From assembly GCF_013106755.1 (NCBI RefSeq), contig NZ_WHPF01000001.1, forward strand, positions 248,001 through 312,000: a DNA stretch of 64,000 nucleotides. Reading direction: 5' to 3'. Position 1 is the stretch's first letter, and every line of letters begins with the position of its first letter. A program made the translations under genes and the position numbers. The notes below the pieces were generated by a model. That model searched no databases and was not told the origin of the DNA. It saw only the letters and a program-made list of their open reading frames with translations. Shown here piece after piece: positions 43,971 through 53,033 of the stretch. Source of the DNA: Limnovirga soli (GTDB taxonomy: Bacteria > Bacteroidota > Bacteroidia > Chitinophagales > Chitinophagaceae).

Positions 43971-44594
43971 TTATACTGGCATATAGTTTACATTAAAATA
44001 TTCGTATTGCATATACTTTGCTGTTTCAATAGCAGCTTCCTTGCCTGAAAGTTGTTTTACGACATACAATGCCATATCAATGCCTGCTGATATACCTGCA
44101 GATAAAATGATATTACCATTATCAACAAATCGTTCCTCTGGATAAACGGTTATAGTAGGTTCTGCTTCCTTCAATGATTCAATAGCCATAAAATGGGTAG
44201 TCGCTTTTTTGTGCCGTAATAAATTTGCTTTTGCCAAAATAGGCGCACCTGAACAAACAGACAGTATTAATTCAGCCTTAAGCGCCCTTTTTTGTATCCA
44301 TTTTAAAAGTAGCGGGTTATTCATTTCTTTTCTGGAACCATATGCAGCCCCATCAGAATGATAGCCACCTCCACCAGGCACCAGAAGAATATCTGCAAAC
44401 GGACAGGTTTCAAATGTATAGGTTGGTAAAATGGTAAGCCTATTTCTTGCATTTACTATTTGCGTTTCGGCCACTGTAAAAACTTCGAATGCTTCCCCAA
44501 TACCTCTTTTTCCAGTTACAGAAAAAACCTCAAATGGACCTGCAAAGTCAAGTACTTCCACATCGTTAAATATCAGAATAGCAATTTTTCTCAT
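43971..44594 (-). CDS. DJ-1/PfpI family protein
   Basis: A 207-residue cytosolic protein of the DJ-1/ThiJ/PfpI superfamily. The glutamate E18 lies in DVEVLDFAGPFEVF, the nucleophile elbow is SVCSGAPILAKANLL with the conserved cysteine, and the histidine/arginine region is TTHFMAIESL. No AraC domain follows, so it is not a GlxA-type regulator. Closest in appearance to isonitrile-hydratase-like enzymes; substrate unknown. A larger secreted paralogue lies at 47784 in the same cluster. Confidence 0.88.
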   Translation of the reverse strand: MRKIAILIFNDVEVLDFAGPFEVFSVTGKRGIGEAFEVFTVAETQIVNARNRLTILPTYTFETCPFADILLVPGGGGYHSDGAAYGSRKEMNNPLLLKWIQKRALKAELILSVCSGAPILAKANLLRHKKATTHFMAIESLKEAEPTITVYPEERFVDNGNIILSAGISAGIDMALYVVKQLSGKEAAIETAKYMQYEYFNVNYMPV

Positions 44595-44710
44595 AATGGT
44601 GCCTCATCTATTAAATAGTAAAATAAGTATAGCCAAAATAAACCACAAATATGCGGCATAAAAATTTCAATTCATCTATATGCCAAACTAAAGCATTTCA
44701 ATAAAACATA

Positions 44711-44740
44711 GTTGCGTCGCACTCCTGTACTGCATATCAT
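44711..44740 (+). repeat. Interspersed repeat copy 21 (forward, A core, partial)
   Basis: Core GTTGCGTCGCACTCCTGTAC at 44711 with little recognisable arm sequence. Faces copy 22 across a short spacer. Confidence 0.65.
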
Positions 44741-44760
44741 TGATGAGCAAAGAATATAAA

Positions 44761-44810
44761 GCACAAGAGTGCGACGCAACGCAAGCTGAATCATGTTGTG
44801 AATCCGGGTA
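44761..44810 (-). repeat. Interspersed repeat copy 22 (reverse, A core)
   Basis: Core GCACAAGAGTGCGACGCAAC with an extra CGCAAG duplication, and a TCCGGGTA arm ending at 44810. Confidence 0.75.
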
Positions 44811-44943
44811 CATTCATCTTACTTTATTTCTTTTTTTATTTGCTTTTGGATTAATGGCATCAATGCTATGTCATTACTTTAATCATTTTTTGCTACCAGG
44901 CGGATATACTTTAGGCATAAAGGTGCAATTTCCTTAACTATTT

Positions 44944-45579
44944 CTACAGCACTTTGAATGGAACTTCAATTTTTATTTTCTCCCATTCCATTGATATAGA
45001 TCCACTATTTTCACTGGTATTTTTTATAGTATAAGTCAATCTTTGTATCATTTTATTTTCTATGGGCTTTACTGCCATTCGAAGCACATCTTCCGTTTCT
45101 TTATAATCATCTGCAAGGTGCTGCTGATAATTTTTATTCAAAATGAATGTCCATTCTTTTTCTCCGGGAATAGTGAAGACGGCATAAGTGCCTGCTTCAA
45201 TTTTCTTATCATTTATTTCAATTGCATTGTTAATCTGAATACTGGTGGCTGTGTGTGCACCAGTAACCCACACAGCATTGTAGGGAACCAATCCACCCCA
45301 GATAATCCTGCCCTTTACACCGGGAGCATGATAGGTAATATGCAAATGTGTTTTACCAACCGATGCCATAGCTGTTCGTTCGGGACTACTCTTCATCGTG
45401 TCCTGTGTAATCAGGCCATTGTTCACACTATCAGCATAGCCGGAAGATGCCATTGGCATTTTGTGCATATCGTGCGATGCAGCACTATCAATATCTTTTG
45501 TTTCATCTGTACTGCTATTGCATGCGCTAAACAAAATAACAGTTGCAGAAATAAATAATATTTTTTTTAAAGTACTCAT
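44944..45579 (-). CDS. DUF2911 lipoprotein
   Basis: A 211-residue lipoprotein (lipobox LFSAC). The linker holds histidines and methionines (HDMHKMPM), as metal-handling proteins often do. The DUF2911 domain covers about residues 68-210, with KGRIIWGGLVPYNAVWVTGA, EAGTYAVFTIP and EWTFILNKN. It differs from the paralogue at 26360 in having a lipid anchor and no TPR-like tail. In this cluster a role in the copper or redox system is possible, but the family function is not known. Confidence 0.85.
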   Translation of the reverse strand: MSTLKKILFISATVILFSACNSSTDETKDIDSAASHDMHKMPMASSGYADSVNNGLITQDTMKSSPERTAMASVGKTHLHITYHAPGVKGRIIWGGLVPYNAVWVTGAHTATSIQINNAIEINDKKIEAGTYAVFTIPGEKEWTFILNKNYQQHLADDYKETEDVLRMAVKPIENKMIQRLTYTIKNTSENSGSISMEWEKIKIEVPFKVL

Positions 45580-45650
45580 TTTTAATATTTTTTAAAGTAA
45601 TAAATGTAAAGCCGATTTATATATCTGTTATAAATACCGGTAATGGTTTT

Positions 45651-45703
45651 TATGCCATAGCCTGTTGCGTTGCAATCCTTTCATTAGTATAAATTATGGC
45701 GTC
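45651..45703 (+). repeat. Interspersed repeat copy 23 (forward, variant core)
   Basis: Core GTTGCGTTGCAATCCTTTCA, right half as in copy 2, TGGCGTC arm ending at 45703. With copy 24 it encloses the MbnP-MbnH operon. Confidence 0.65.
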
Positions 45704-45738
45704 AAAAAAATATACAACAAAAGATTTTCAAAGCAGCT

Positions 45739-46779
45739 TTACTTGTATTCAGAAAAACGTTTATCATTAATAAAGGCAGTATCTGAAAGTGATTTTAAAA
45801 ATAAAATAATGTTTTTCTGCTCATCTGGAGTAAGTGCTATTCGCGGAACCCCATCCTTGTTTCTGAAAATACTGTCTAAGGTTTCACTTTCTTTTATGCC
45901 TGAGTTATAATGTTCCAAAACCTGTTCTAAAGTTTCCAGGCTTCCAGTATGCATATAAGGTGCTGTGTATTCAACGTTTCGCAGGCTGGGAACTTTAAAT
46001 TTCCCTTTGTCATTCTGATTTAAAGTAATCTCGGCTCTTCCTTTATCAAAACGAAAGTCATTGGTTATGCCATTGTTTCTATAGCTGCCATCAGTAAATA
46101 AATCTGTAGCATGGCAACTACTGCATTTCATTTTAAAAAGTTGCAATCCCGCCAATTCTTCAGGCGTAAGTTGCACCCCTTCATGCCGTATATATTTATC
46201 ATAACGGCTATCTGCAGAAATCATAGCTGCCAAAAATTGCGACAGTGCCTGCAAAAATTCTTTTGTTGAAATGGTATCAACAGAAAATGCATTTTTAAAT
46301 AGTTGCCTGTACAAAGCAGCATTATTTAATCGCAATAATATTTCGTCAATATGCTCATCCATTTCAAGTTTATTTTCAATAGGATTGATAGGCACCATAT
46401 CTAGATTATGTACACCACCATCCCAGAAAAATGTTCGATTAAAAAGTGCATTAAACACTGGCAAAGAATTTCGCCGGCCGTGCTTATTTCCTACCCCATG
46501 GCTAAAATTATGCCCTGCCTGTATAAATGCAGCTTGTTGCTGATGACATGAGCCGCAGGAAACAGAACTATCTCTTGAAAGCATTGTTTCGTAGAATAAT
46601 TTCCTGCCAAGTTCAAAACCCTCTTCTGTTACAGGATTAATTTTTAAATCATAAACAGGATCTGGAAAATTGGAAGGTATTTTTATTTCAATAGGTTTAG
46701 GCTTATTTATACCGGTAAACCCAACTGAAATTGCGGCAATTATTGCAACAAATGCGATGGTAGTTTTATTTATTTTCAT
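45739..46779 (-). CDS. Dihaem cytochrome c peroxidase-like protein, MbnH/MauG type
   Basis: A 346-residue exported dihaem protein. The N-terminus has a signal anchor. The two haem-binding sites are CGSCH (C75, C78, H79) and CSSCH (C219, C222, H223), with YMHTGSLETLEQVLEHYNSG near the end as in the BthA/CCP/MauG superfamily. It starts in a four-base overlap with the MbnP-like gene. By analogy with the MbnH-MbnP pair of methanobactin producers, such an enzyme oxidises a tryptophan of MbnP to kynurenine. That step is inferred here; ordinary peroxidase activity is the alternative. Confidence 0.85.
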   Translation of the reverse strand: MKINKTTIAFVAIIAAISVGFTGINKPKPIEIKIPSNFPDPVYDLKINPVTEEGFELGRKLFYETMLSRDSSVSCGSCHQQQAAFIQAGHNFSHGVGNKHGRRNSLPVFNALFNRTFFWDGGVHNLDMVPINPIENKLEMDEHIDEILLRLNNAALYRQLFKNAFSVDTISTKEFLQALSQFLAAMISADSRYDKYIRHEGVQLTPEELAGLQLFKMKCSSCHATDLFTDGSYRNNGITNDFRFDKGRAEITLNQNDKGKFKVPSLRNVEYTAPYMHTGSLETLEQVLEHYNSGIKESETLDSIFRNKDGVPRIALTPDEQKNIILFLKSLSDTAFINDKRFSEYK

Positions 46780-47585
46780 TTGTCTGAATTTGTGGCAGTA
46801 GCATAATCAATGCTGCCCAAATTAAAAGTGGAAATATAATTTTCTGATATTTTTACCGATAATTCGCCCCACATTACATCTGGATCTTTTGCAAGAAGTA
46901 TTGGTGTTTTATAATTAAATAGTGCAGCAACATCTACATCGATATTAATTACAGGGATTTTATTTTTATTGGAAACAGATTCATTAAACGATATTGATTT
47001 TGTTCTGATGTTGTTTATGGTTTTGGATTGAAACCCTCCAAAGCCACCAATATGGTAATAAAAGTTATTGCCAGCTGAATCAGGTATTACAGGTGATTGT
47101 CCTTCCATTTTAAAAAAAATATAGCCTGAGTTCCAAGACCAATACATTACTTTGGCAGTGCTACCCACATCAAGTGTGCCTGTACGCCTGCTTATATCTG
47201 TGGTGTTTCGGGTACTATCAATGCCCACCATAAAGCTGATGGCGGTATATTTTGCTGCAGGCAGATTGTGCAGCACAATTTGCTGTGTGCCTATATCACT
47301 TTGCTTTACAAGGAAATAGCAACTATCCTGAGGCACTACATATTCGCCACCGCCTTTAAGTGTAAGTTTGATATTGCTTATAAAATAATTTAGTGTTTTT
47401 AAAGTCAACTTTTCACCGTGTGCATTTGTATATTCCTTTCCAAACTCAACAGCTTGATTGTTAAAAAGATTATTGAATTTTAATACCATTGTACCATTGG
47501 TTTTAGCTTTTGGCGGATTGACAAAACTTAACAACGCTGTTATGATTAAACCGAAGGCGATGATTTTAATAAGTGGATATTTCAT
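46776..47585 (-). CDS. MbnP-like copper-binding protein
   Basis: A 269-residue secreted protein of the MbnP family. The hydrophobic N-terminus (about residues 1-24) is a signal peptide. The family core is visible as GTMVLKFNNLFNNQ, EKLTLKTLNYFISNIKLTL, FMVGIDSTRNTTDI and MYWSWNSGYIFFKMEG, with W149 and W151 near the position of the tryptophan that is modified in MbnP. Known members bind copper after a partner dihaem enzyme acts on them. The partner gene directly follows with a four-base overlap, and repeat copies 23 and 24 enclose both. Confidence 0.85.
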   Translation of the reverse strand: MKYPLIKIIAFGLIITALLSFVNPPKAKTNGTMVLKFNNLFNNQAVEFGKEYTNAHGEKLTLKTLNYFISNIKLTLKGGGEYVVPQDSCYFLVKQSDIGTQQIVLHNLPAAKYTAISFMVGIDSTRNTTDISRRTGTLDVGSTAKVMYWSWNSGYIFFKMEGQSPVIPDSAGNNFYYHIGGFGGFQSKTINNIRTKSISFNESVSNKNKIPVINIDVDVAALFNYKTPILLAKDPDVMWGELSVKISENYISTFNLGSIDYATATNSDK

Positions 47586-47661
47586 ATTCGTTTATTTTAA
47601 TTAAAAAAGTGATAGTAGAAGCTGCAATAAAACTGCGCAATGTTAAGAAGGCTTACGGTAT

Positions 47662-47733
47662 AGTGCCGAAGCATGATTCAACAGTACAAGAGTGCGACGC
47701 AAGTAAAGTTGAATAGTTGCATTATAGCCTGGT
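47662..47733 (-). repeat. Interspersed repeat copy 24 (reverse, A core)
   Basis: Core GTACAAGAGTGCGACGCAAG at 47684; the CCGGC arm is degraded to GCCTGGTTCA. Confidence 0.8.
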
Positions 47734-47783
47734 TCATAAAAAGCATTGTACATTTTTTAGCGGGGTAACGTATAGAATAGTTA

Positions 47784-48932
47784 TTACTCGCTGCACTTGC
47801 CTATAATTTCATGAAACCGATTGTGCAAGGCGGATATTGCATTCTTCAAAACTTCATCGGTGTTTTTTCCGGTAACCATTTTAGCCAGTACAGCAGACTC
47901 CATCTCCAATTTAGTAAGCAGCTCCTTCATGCCATTTTTTTGAAAATTTAAGGGTATAGCAGACTGGTTTAATAGTTTTGCTTTAGCTGAAAGATCTTCG
48001 GCATTTTTTTTAAGTGGAGACAAATTTCCTTCCTCTGAAGGGTGAAAAGTTGCTGACATTACTTTGTGAAATTCATCCAGAGCAGGCCATTGAGAAAAGA
48101 CAGATGGTTTTTGGGTGGCTGCATTTTTTTTCTCCGCATCAATAAGAGGAAGCAATAACATGTCATACATTTCTTTCATCATATCAGCCACTATTGGTTC
48201 GGCTTTTTTTGGCGTACCCGCATCATAAGGAGGTTTAGGATTATATTCCAGATCCAGCATTACCCCTTCGGTATATTGTTTACCCATTAAGTCATCAATA
48301 ATTGCCAAAGACATATCAATACCTGCTGTAACTCCTGCCGAAGTCCAGTATTTTCCATCTTTTACCCAACGTTCATCTTTAAAGTTGGCCCCATAAAATG
48401 TCATCATTTCATCAGCCCTGTACCAATTACTTGTTGCATTTTTACCTTTTAATAAGCCAGTTGCACCTAATATCCAGGAGCCGGTACAAACACTGGTGGT
48501 GTAGGCAGTTGTTTTATCAATAGCTTTTATCCAGTTTAAGGTAGCAGTATCTTTTGTTTGCATAAAGGTTTCCATCGCACCACCCGGGATTACTAATATA
48601 TCCAGGTTTTTTACTTCACTAAAAGAAGTATCAATTTTGGTTTGCAAACCCCGTTGGTTTTTTACCATCCCTTTTTGTTTGGCAACAAAAAATGTTTTAG
48701 CACCCATGATTTCGGCCAGGGTGTGATAGGGCCCCATTGCATCAAGGGTGTTGTATCCGTCATATACTAAAATACCGATTGTTTTAATGGGCACTTTGGG
48801 CTGTTTCATAATGATAGCCATCATTTCATTATGCCGTTTTTCAAGAGAGTCTTTATTTGCAGATTGGCCAAAACTAAAAGTTACAAACAAAATAAATATG
48901 GAAATGCTGATAGTTATTTTTTGATTCTTCAT
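47784..48932 (-). CDS. Secreted DJ-1/PfpI family protein with helical extension
   Basis: A 382-residue exported protein (signal peptide ending FSFGQ). The DJ-1/PfpI domain covers about residues 50-250: GILVYDGYNTLDAMGPY, LDILVIPGG, TSVCTGSWILGATGLL with the conserved cysteine, and TSAGVTAGIDMSLAI. The last 130 residues are a helical part without known match. Export of a DJ-1-like protein is unusual, since most are cytosolic. It is followed at 43971 by a second DJ-1-like gene in the same cluster; the role of either is unknown. Confidence 0.85.
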   Translation of the reverse strand: MKNQKITISISIFILFVTFSFGQSANKDSLEKRHNEMMAIIMKQPKVPIKTIGILVYDGYNTLDAMGPYHTLAEIMGAKTFFVAKQKGMVKNQRGLQTKIDTSFSEVKNLDILVIPGGAMETFMQTKDTATLNWIKAIDKTTAYTTSVCTGSWILGATGLLKGKNATSNWYRADEMMTFYGANFKDERWVKDGKYWTSAGVTAGIDMSLAIIDDLMGKQYTEGVMLDLEYNPKPPYDAGTPKKAEPIVADMMKEMYDMLLLPLIDAEKKNAATQKPSVFSQWPALDEFHKVMSATFHPSEEGNLSPLKKNAEDLSAKAKLLNQSAIPLNFQKNGMKELLTKLEMESAVLAKMVTGKNTDEVLKNAISALHNRFHEIIGKCSE

Positions 48933-48971
48933 AAATGTATTAATTGAATGATAATGAAATTTGTTATTTTA

Positions 48972-49310
48972 TTATTGAAATTTTTTACCAAAGTAATAGA
49001 CGATAAATTCGCTATTGGGCGTTCCCTGGGAGTCTTTATTTATTCTTACTGCAGTTACCAGTTCCCAACCTAATGCAGAGAGTTCATTTATCACATCTAC
49101 AGCATCGTTGCTTTGGTTAAGTATCTCCAGGATTTTTTTACGGCTAATGATACTATCTCTGCCTTTTTTGGAGGGCTGCGGATCTATAATTGAAATGGTG
49201 ATATTGCCCAGCAAATCAACACTGCCGCGTGCCTCGATGTAGCGTTTTACCTGTGCATTGGCCGTAAATACCGCAAAGACTATAAGTATTATCAGCGAAA
49301 GCTTTTTCAT
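48972..49310 (-). CDS. Small secreted protein
   Basis: A 112-residue protein with signal peptide MKKLSLIILIVFAVFTANAQ. The mature part has two strands, a helix (RKKILEILNQSNDAVDVINELSALGW) and closing strands (WELVTAVRINKDS, FIVYYFGKKF). The helix plus GWELV pattern is seen in short exported proteins of Bacteroidota with no assigned role. It starts 39 bases upstream of the secreted DJ-1 gene and is probably in its operon. Confidence 0.7.
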   Translation of the reverse strand: MKKLSLIILIVFAVFTANAQVKRYIEARGSVDLLGNITISIIDPQPSKKGRDSIISRKKILEILNQSNDAVDVINELSALGWELVTAVRINKDSQGTPNSEFIVYYFGKKFQ

Positions 49311-49376
49311 AATTGTTACGTTGATTATTAAAAAATTCCAATTAGTGTTTTACTGCCCAATGCTGTATAATTATTA

Positions 49377-49406
49377 AAAGCCAAAGACAGGATTGTCTTT
49401 GGCTTT
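49377..49406 (-). terminator. Hairpin after the TonB-receptor gene
   Basis: AAAGCCAAAGACA / TGTCTTTGGCTTT, 13 bp with loop GGAT; the following minus-strand run (TTAATAATT) is only weakly T-rich. Eight bases after the receptor stop. Confidence 0.7.
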
Positions 49407-49413
49407 ATGATTA

Positions 49414-51828
49414 CTAAAACTTTGCACTTAAAGTAAACCCATAAGTTCCCGGGGATGCCATTAAAACAGTTCTTCCAAAACTGGTATCGGAGGGTCCATA
49501 TAACAGGTATCGCTCATTGGTTAGGTTTTGGCCCCAAAAGAACAAACCGTAATTGTTGCAGGTTAATCCAATCCTGGTATTTACCAAAGTATAGGAAGGT
49601 TGCTTAAGGCTGTTTTGCATATCGGCGTAATAATTGCCAATATTTCTTATTTCCCCACGAGCAATTGCTTTTAACTTGTTGTTTATAGGCAACTCATACT
49701 GAGCGGCTAAATAAATGGTATGACTAGGTGTATTTGACAAACTGTTTCCGCCTACTTGGGTTTTTGTTTCAACGCCTGTTCCATAATTGACCCTTGTTAA
49801 TGCAAAGTCTTTATATTTAGTTTTATCAAAACCGAAACTACCATCCAATTGCAAGCCCTTTACTGGTATTGTTGAAATTTCCAATTCTAGACCCATAGAC
49901 TGTGCCTTACCCACATTTTCTCTTGCATAAGTAAATGGTGCCACAAGATTATACAGCTGCATATCTTTCCATTCAATAAGGAAAGCTGATGCACTTATAC
50001 TAACCTTATTATCTGCAAAATGAGTTTTGTACCCAAATTCAAAATTATCAGAATATTCCGGATCAAAAGTTTGCTGTACACCAGAAGCGGAGGAGAATCG
50101 CTGGGCATTGATACCGCCGGAACGAAAGCCACGGTTGTATGTTATAAAAACATTGGATCTATCATTAACTGAATAACTCAGGCTGAGTTTTGGAGATAAA
50201 GCGGAATAATTTCCTTTTGCAGTTGTATCTTTTACGAAATCTGTTATTTGACCACCAATTAATGCTGCATCACCAAAGCCGTTAAAAGTTGATTGCCTTT
50301 TTTCATAATCGTATCGCAAGCCAACAGTAGCTTTTAATTTTTCTGTTAAAGAATAACCAAGCTCTCCAAATCCGGCCAAACCATAATTTTCGCTTCTGTT
50401 TCTGTAAATAATATATGAACCAGATGGCAAGCCATAGAAAGCAGATTCCCCATCAGACAATTCATAAACTAAGTTTGTGGTAGGCTCAAAACCTTTTTGC
50501 AAAAATCCATAAAAACCAGCCGTGTATTGCAATTTTTTTGCAGCATTTGAACTTATTCTCAATTCCTGACTAAATACTTCTTGAGGGGGTAACAATTCTC
50601 CAACATTTTTATCATAAAAAGTGCTGTAAAATCCAGGGAAATCAACATCACTATACCCGAGACGAATATTTTGATATGCAGTAATAGAAGTGAATGTAAA
50701 ACTGTTGCCGTAAAATTTTGCTACCAGAGAATTGTTAATAATATTCCTTTTGTGTTCACCAATTCTTCTTAGATACACATTATCAGGCTTAGCAAATGCA
50801 ATAGCATCGCTTGGTTGAGAAATCATAAAGCCGGTGTTATTGCTCCAATCGCTTTGTACCTTTACATTTAGGGTGAGTGAAAATTGATTTGAGGGCAACC
50901 ATTTTAAAAATAAATTGCCGTAAAGATTTTTTTCACCACCTACCAGTTTTCCATTAACAGTTCCATCTGATGCACCGGTACCCGTTGTGTCATTTTTTAA
51001 ATATCCATCCCTTGTTTGAAACAATCCTGTTAAGCCTAAAAATAATTTATCTTTTATGATAGGTGTTTTAAATCCTGCACTATATCGTTGCAAACCTTGA
51101 TTTCCTGCTCCCGCTTCTACAAATCCGGATGCTTTATTTGTAGGTTTTTTGGTGATTATATTAACCACACCTCCCATAGCATTTCGTCCAAATAAGGTGC
51201 CCTGTGGTCCCCTCAAAACTTCAATGCGTTCAATATCTGCAAAGGCAAAACCATTTGCTAAAATATCGAGGTTGTTTACATCATCTATATAGGTTGAAAC
51301 AGCTGGATTCTCACTAAATGCCTGAATACCTCTGATTGATTGTAATTGCTGACTTGCTACCCCTAGTTCCTGATAGGAGTAATTAGGCACCAATGCAGTT
51401 AAATCTTTTAGCCCCCATGTTCTGGTATCTTCAATTTTTTTAGCCGAAAGCGAGGTAATTGATGTTGCCACCCTAATAATATCTTCCTCTCTTTTGTTGG
51501 CTGTAACAACCACTTCGCCTAATTGTTGGTTTTGTTCATTCAATATAATGGCTATCTCGGTAGTTTGATTAGATGTAACTTTAACTTCCTTTAATTGCGC
51601 CGCATACCCAATTGAACTAACACTTAACTGGTATACCCCTGGTGCAATATTTTTAAAACTAAATGCACCCTGTGCATCAGCTATGGTAGTTTTGTTAGAG
51701 TTTAGAATGCTAATAGTTGCAGCGTCAATGCCATTGCCATTGACATCTTTGATTTTTCCAGTAATAGATTGTGCGTGCAATATTACCAATGAACTTAGCA
51801 GTAGTAAAGTAATCGTGAATTTTTTCAT
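49414..51828 (-). CDS. TonB-dependent receptor
   Basis: An 804-residue outer-membrane receptor. The signal peptide ends LVILHAQ. A CarboxypepD_reg domain lies at about residues 20-100. The plug domain (110-230) begins GEVVVTANKREEDI and contains IERIEVLRGPQGTLFGRNAMGG. The barrel ends in the terminal F (GTYGFTLSAKF). It imports a chelate by TonB-coupled energy. The IEVLRGPQGTLFGR and GVVNIITKKP motifs are those of siderophore or metallophore receptors rather than SusC. Neighbouring SCO1, MbnP and dihaem genes make a copper chelate a reasonable guess. Confidence 0.93.
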   Translation of the reverse strand: MKKFTITLLLLSSLVILHAQSITGKIKDVNGNGIDAATISILNSNKTTIADAQGAFSFKNIAPGVYQLSVSSIGYAAQLKEVKVTSNQTTEIAIILNEQNQQLGEVVVTANKREEDIIRVATSITSLSAKKIEDTRTWGLKDLTALVPNYSYQELGVASQQLQSIRGIQAFSENPAVSTYIDDVNNLDILANGFAFADIERIEVLRGPQGTLFGRNAMGGVVNIITKKPTNKASGFVEAGAGNQGLQRYSAGFKTPIIKDKLFLGLTGLFQTRDGYLKNDTTGTGASDGTVNGKLVGGEKNLYGNLFLKWLPSNQFSLTLNVKVQSDWSNNTGFMISQPSDAIAFAKPDNVYLRRIGEHKRNIINNSLVAKFYGNSFTFTSITAYQNIRLGYSDVDFPGFYSTFYDKNVGELLPPQEVFSQELRISSNAAKKLQYTAGFYGFLQKGFEPTTNLVYELSDGESAFYGLPSGSYIIYRNRSENYGLAGFGELGYSLTEKLKATVGLRYDYEKRQSTFNGFGDAALIGGQITDFVKDTTAKGNYSALSPKLSLSYSVNDRSNVFITYNRGFRSGGINAQRFSSASGVQQTFDPEYSDNFEFGYKTHFADNKVSISASAFLIEWKDMQLYNLVAPFTYARENVGKAQSMGLELEISTIPVKGLQLDGSFGFDKTKYKDFALTRVNYGTGVETKTQVGGNSLSNTPSHTIYLAAQYELPINNKLKAIARGEIRNIGNYYADMQNSLKQPSYTLVNTRIGLTCNNYGLFFWGQNLTNERYLLYGPSDTSFGRTVLMASPGTYGFTLSAKF

Positions 51829-51853
51829 TGTTTTGATTTCTGTTTATAATTGT

Positions 51854-52009
51854 TTAAATATTAGTCCATATCCATTTAAAGAATAGGGTGATATTTCCGT
51901 ATTGTAAAAGGATTATTAAGGATAAAGTAAGCACCACCAAAAGCTGTAGCATCCGGCGAATTTTTTTAAATCCTTTTTCATGCTTTTTTATTACTTCGGT
52001 TGTTTCCAT
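51854..52009 (-). CDS. 51-residue membrane protein
   Basis: An ATG-to-TAA frame of 51 codons directly upstream of the TonB receptor (25 bases from its start). The N-terminus is basic (EVIKKHEKGFKKIRR), one helix spans residues 21-37 (LQLLVVLTLSLIILLQY) and a short aromatic tail ends the chain (FFKWIWTN). The coding character and its position in the operon make it plausible; no family is known to me. Confidence 0.5.
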   Translation of the reverse strand: METTEVIKKHEKGFKKIRRMLQLLVVLTLSLIILLQYGNITLFFKWIWTNI

Positions 52010-52132
52010 TATATTAAGTTTTTAATTATAGCAAACTGGTTTAATGATTACCAAATGGTATTTAATGATGTTTATTTTTCCATTTATGATTTCTATCCTA
52101 ATTGGCTTTGGATATATTGTTTGATTTTTCAT

Positions 52133-52830
52133 TTAATGATAATTTTTTCTTAAATATTCTGGTCTTGTTCCATTCATTTTTTTGAAGAAAGTATTTATAA
52201 AAGAAGTGCCTTCAAAACCCAGTTTATATGATACTTCAGCCTTAGAAGAAGAGATATGATGAAGTAGCCGTTTGGATTCTATTGCTATTTTCTTTCTGAT
52301 AAGTTCTCATTCTGTAACATATCTGTAATCATTGCAGAGTTTATTTAAAAAGTTAGTGGTTATATGTAACTTTTTTGCATAAAAGAAAGGTGTTTTTGCT
52401 TATTATAATTCTCCTCCAACAGCTTGTCAAACAAAATTATTTTCACATCCTTTGAATTCCCACTCTCCAATAAGGGGTGTCAGAGAAACTTTCTAATTAA
52501 ATCAAACAGAAGTATATTGAGATACCAACGAAATACTTTTTCTACCCCCTTTTGTTCTGCTTTATTTTCTTCCAGCATCATTTGCAAAATGGTGCTCCAG
52601 CATTCTATTTGCATTGCTGAAAGGCGAACAAAATGTCTGCTCCTATTTTAAGAAATGCAAAATGATGTAATTCATTGTTGTTCTATCGCTTTGAAAAAAA
52701 ACTTCTCGTAAGCAAATGGCCAAGCCCTTAGCCGACCTATTAATATCTAAGCTGAATACGCAATTAGGTTTATACTAATAACTTTTGGTTCATCAAGCTT
52801 TATCGAGCTATTATTTAACACTACAATACC
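52133..52830 (-). pseudogene. Decayed AraC family transcriptional regulator
   Basis: Fragments of one regulator in three frames. The N-terminal sensor part reads SSIKLDEPKVISIN and later FSLDINRSAKGLAI, the middle reads LHHFAFLKIGADILF and SAMQIECWSTILQMMLEE. The C-terminal helix-turn-helix pair reads FYAKKLHITTNFLNKLCND, then a TGA stop (52307-52309), then ELIRKKIAIESKRLL and FINTFFKKMNGTRPEYL. At least two frameshifts and two in-frame stops separate the parts. It lies upstream of and on the same strand as the TonB receptor, so it probably once controlled this cluster. Confidence 0.8.
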
Positions 52831-53033
52831 AATCGCTTAAAAAAAAAAGCTACATGAAAAATGTATGCTTGCGAGAATGTATCAAGAAAGGATAGTGATC
52901 AAAAATCCTTTCCAAAGAACCAAAACAAAACGATTTGTTATTTGAATGGAAACACTAATTGGGTAAACAGTTATATTGGCTGTTTTTATACCCATTAAAT
53001 AGTATTGAATGTTTTATTAAAAATTCAATTGAG
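52831..53033. other. AT-rich gene-free stretch
   Basis: No coding sequence with family character on either strand. It may hold a further remnant of the AraC gene, but I cannot align it. Confidence 0.3.

Noticed and set aside
44740-44937. Small ORFs with a recurrent CDASK or CDATQ motif, such as the + strand frame here
   Set aside because: The shared motif is the translation of the repeat core. Frames that span repeats show no other common character.
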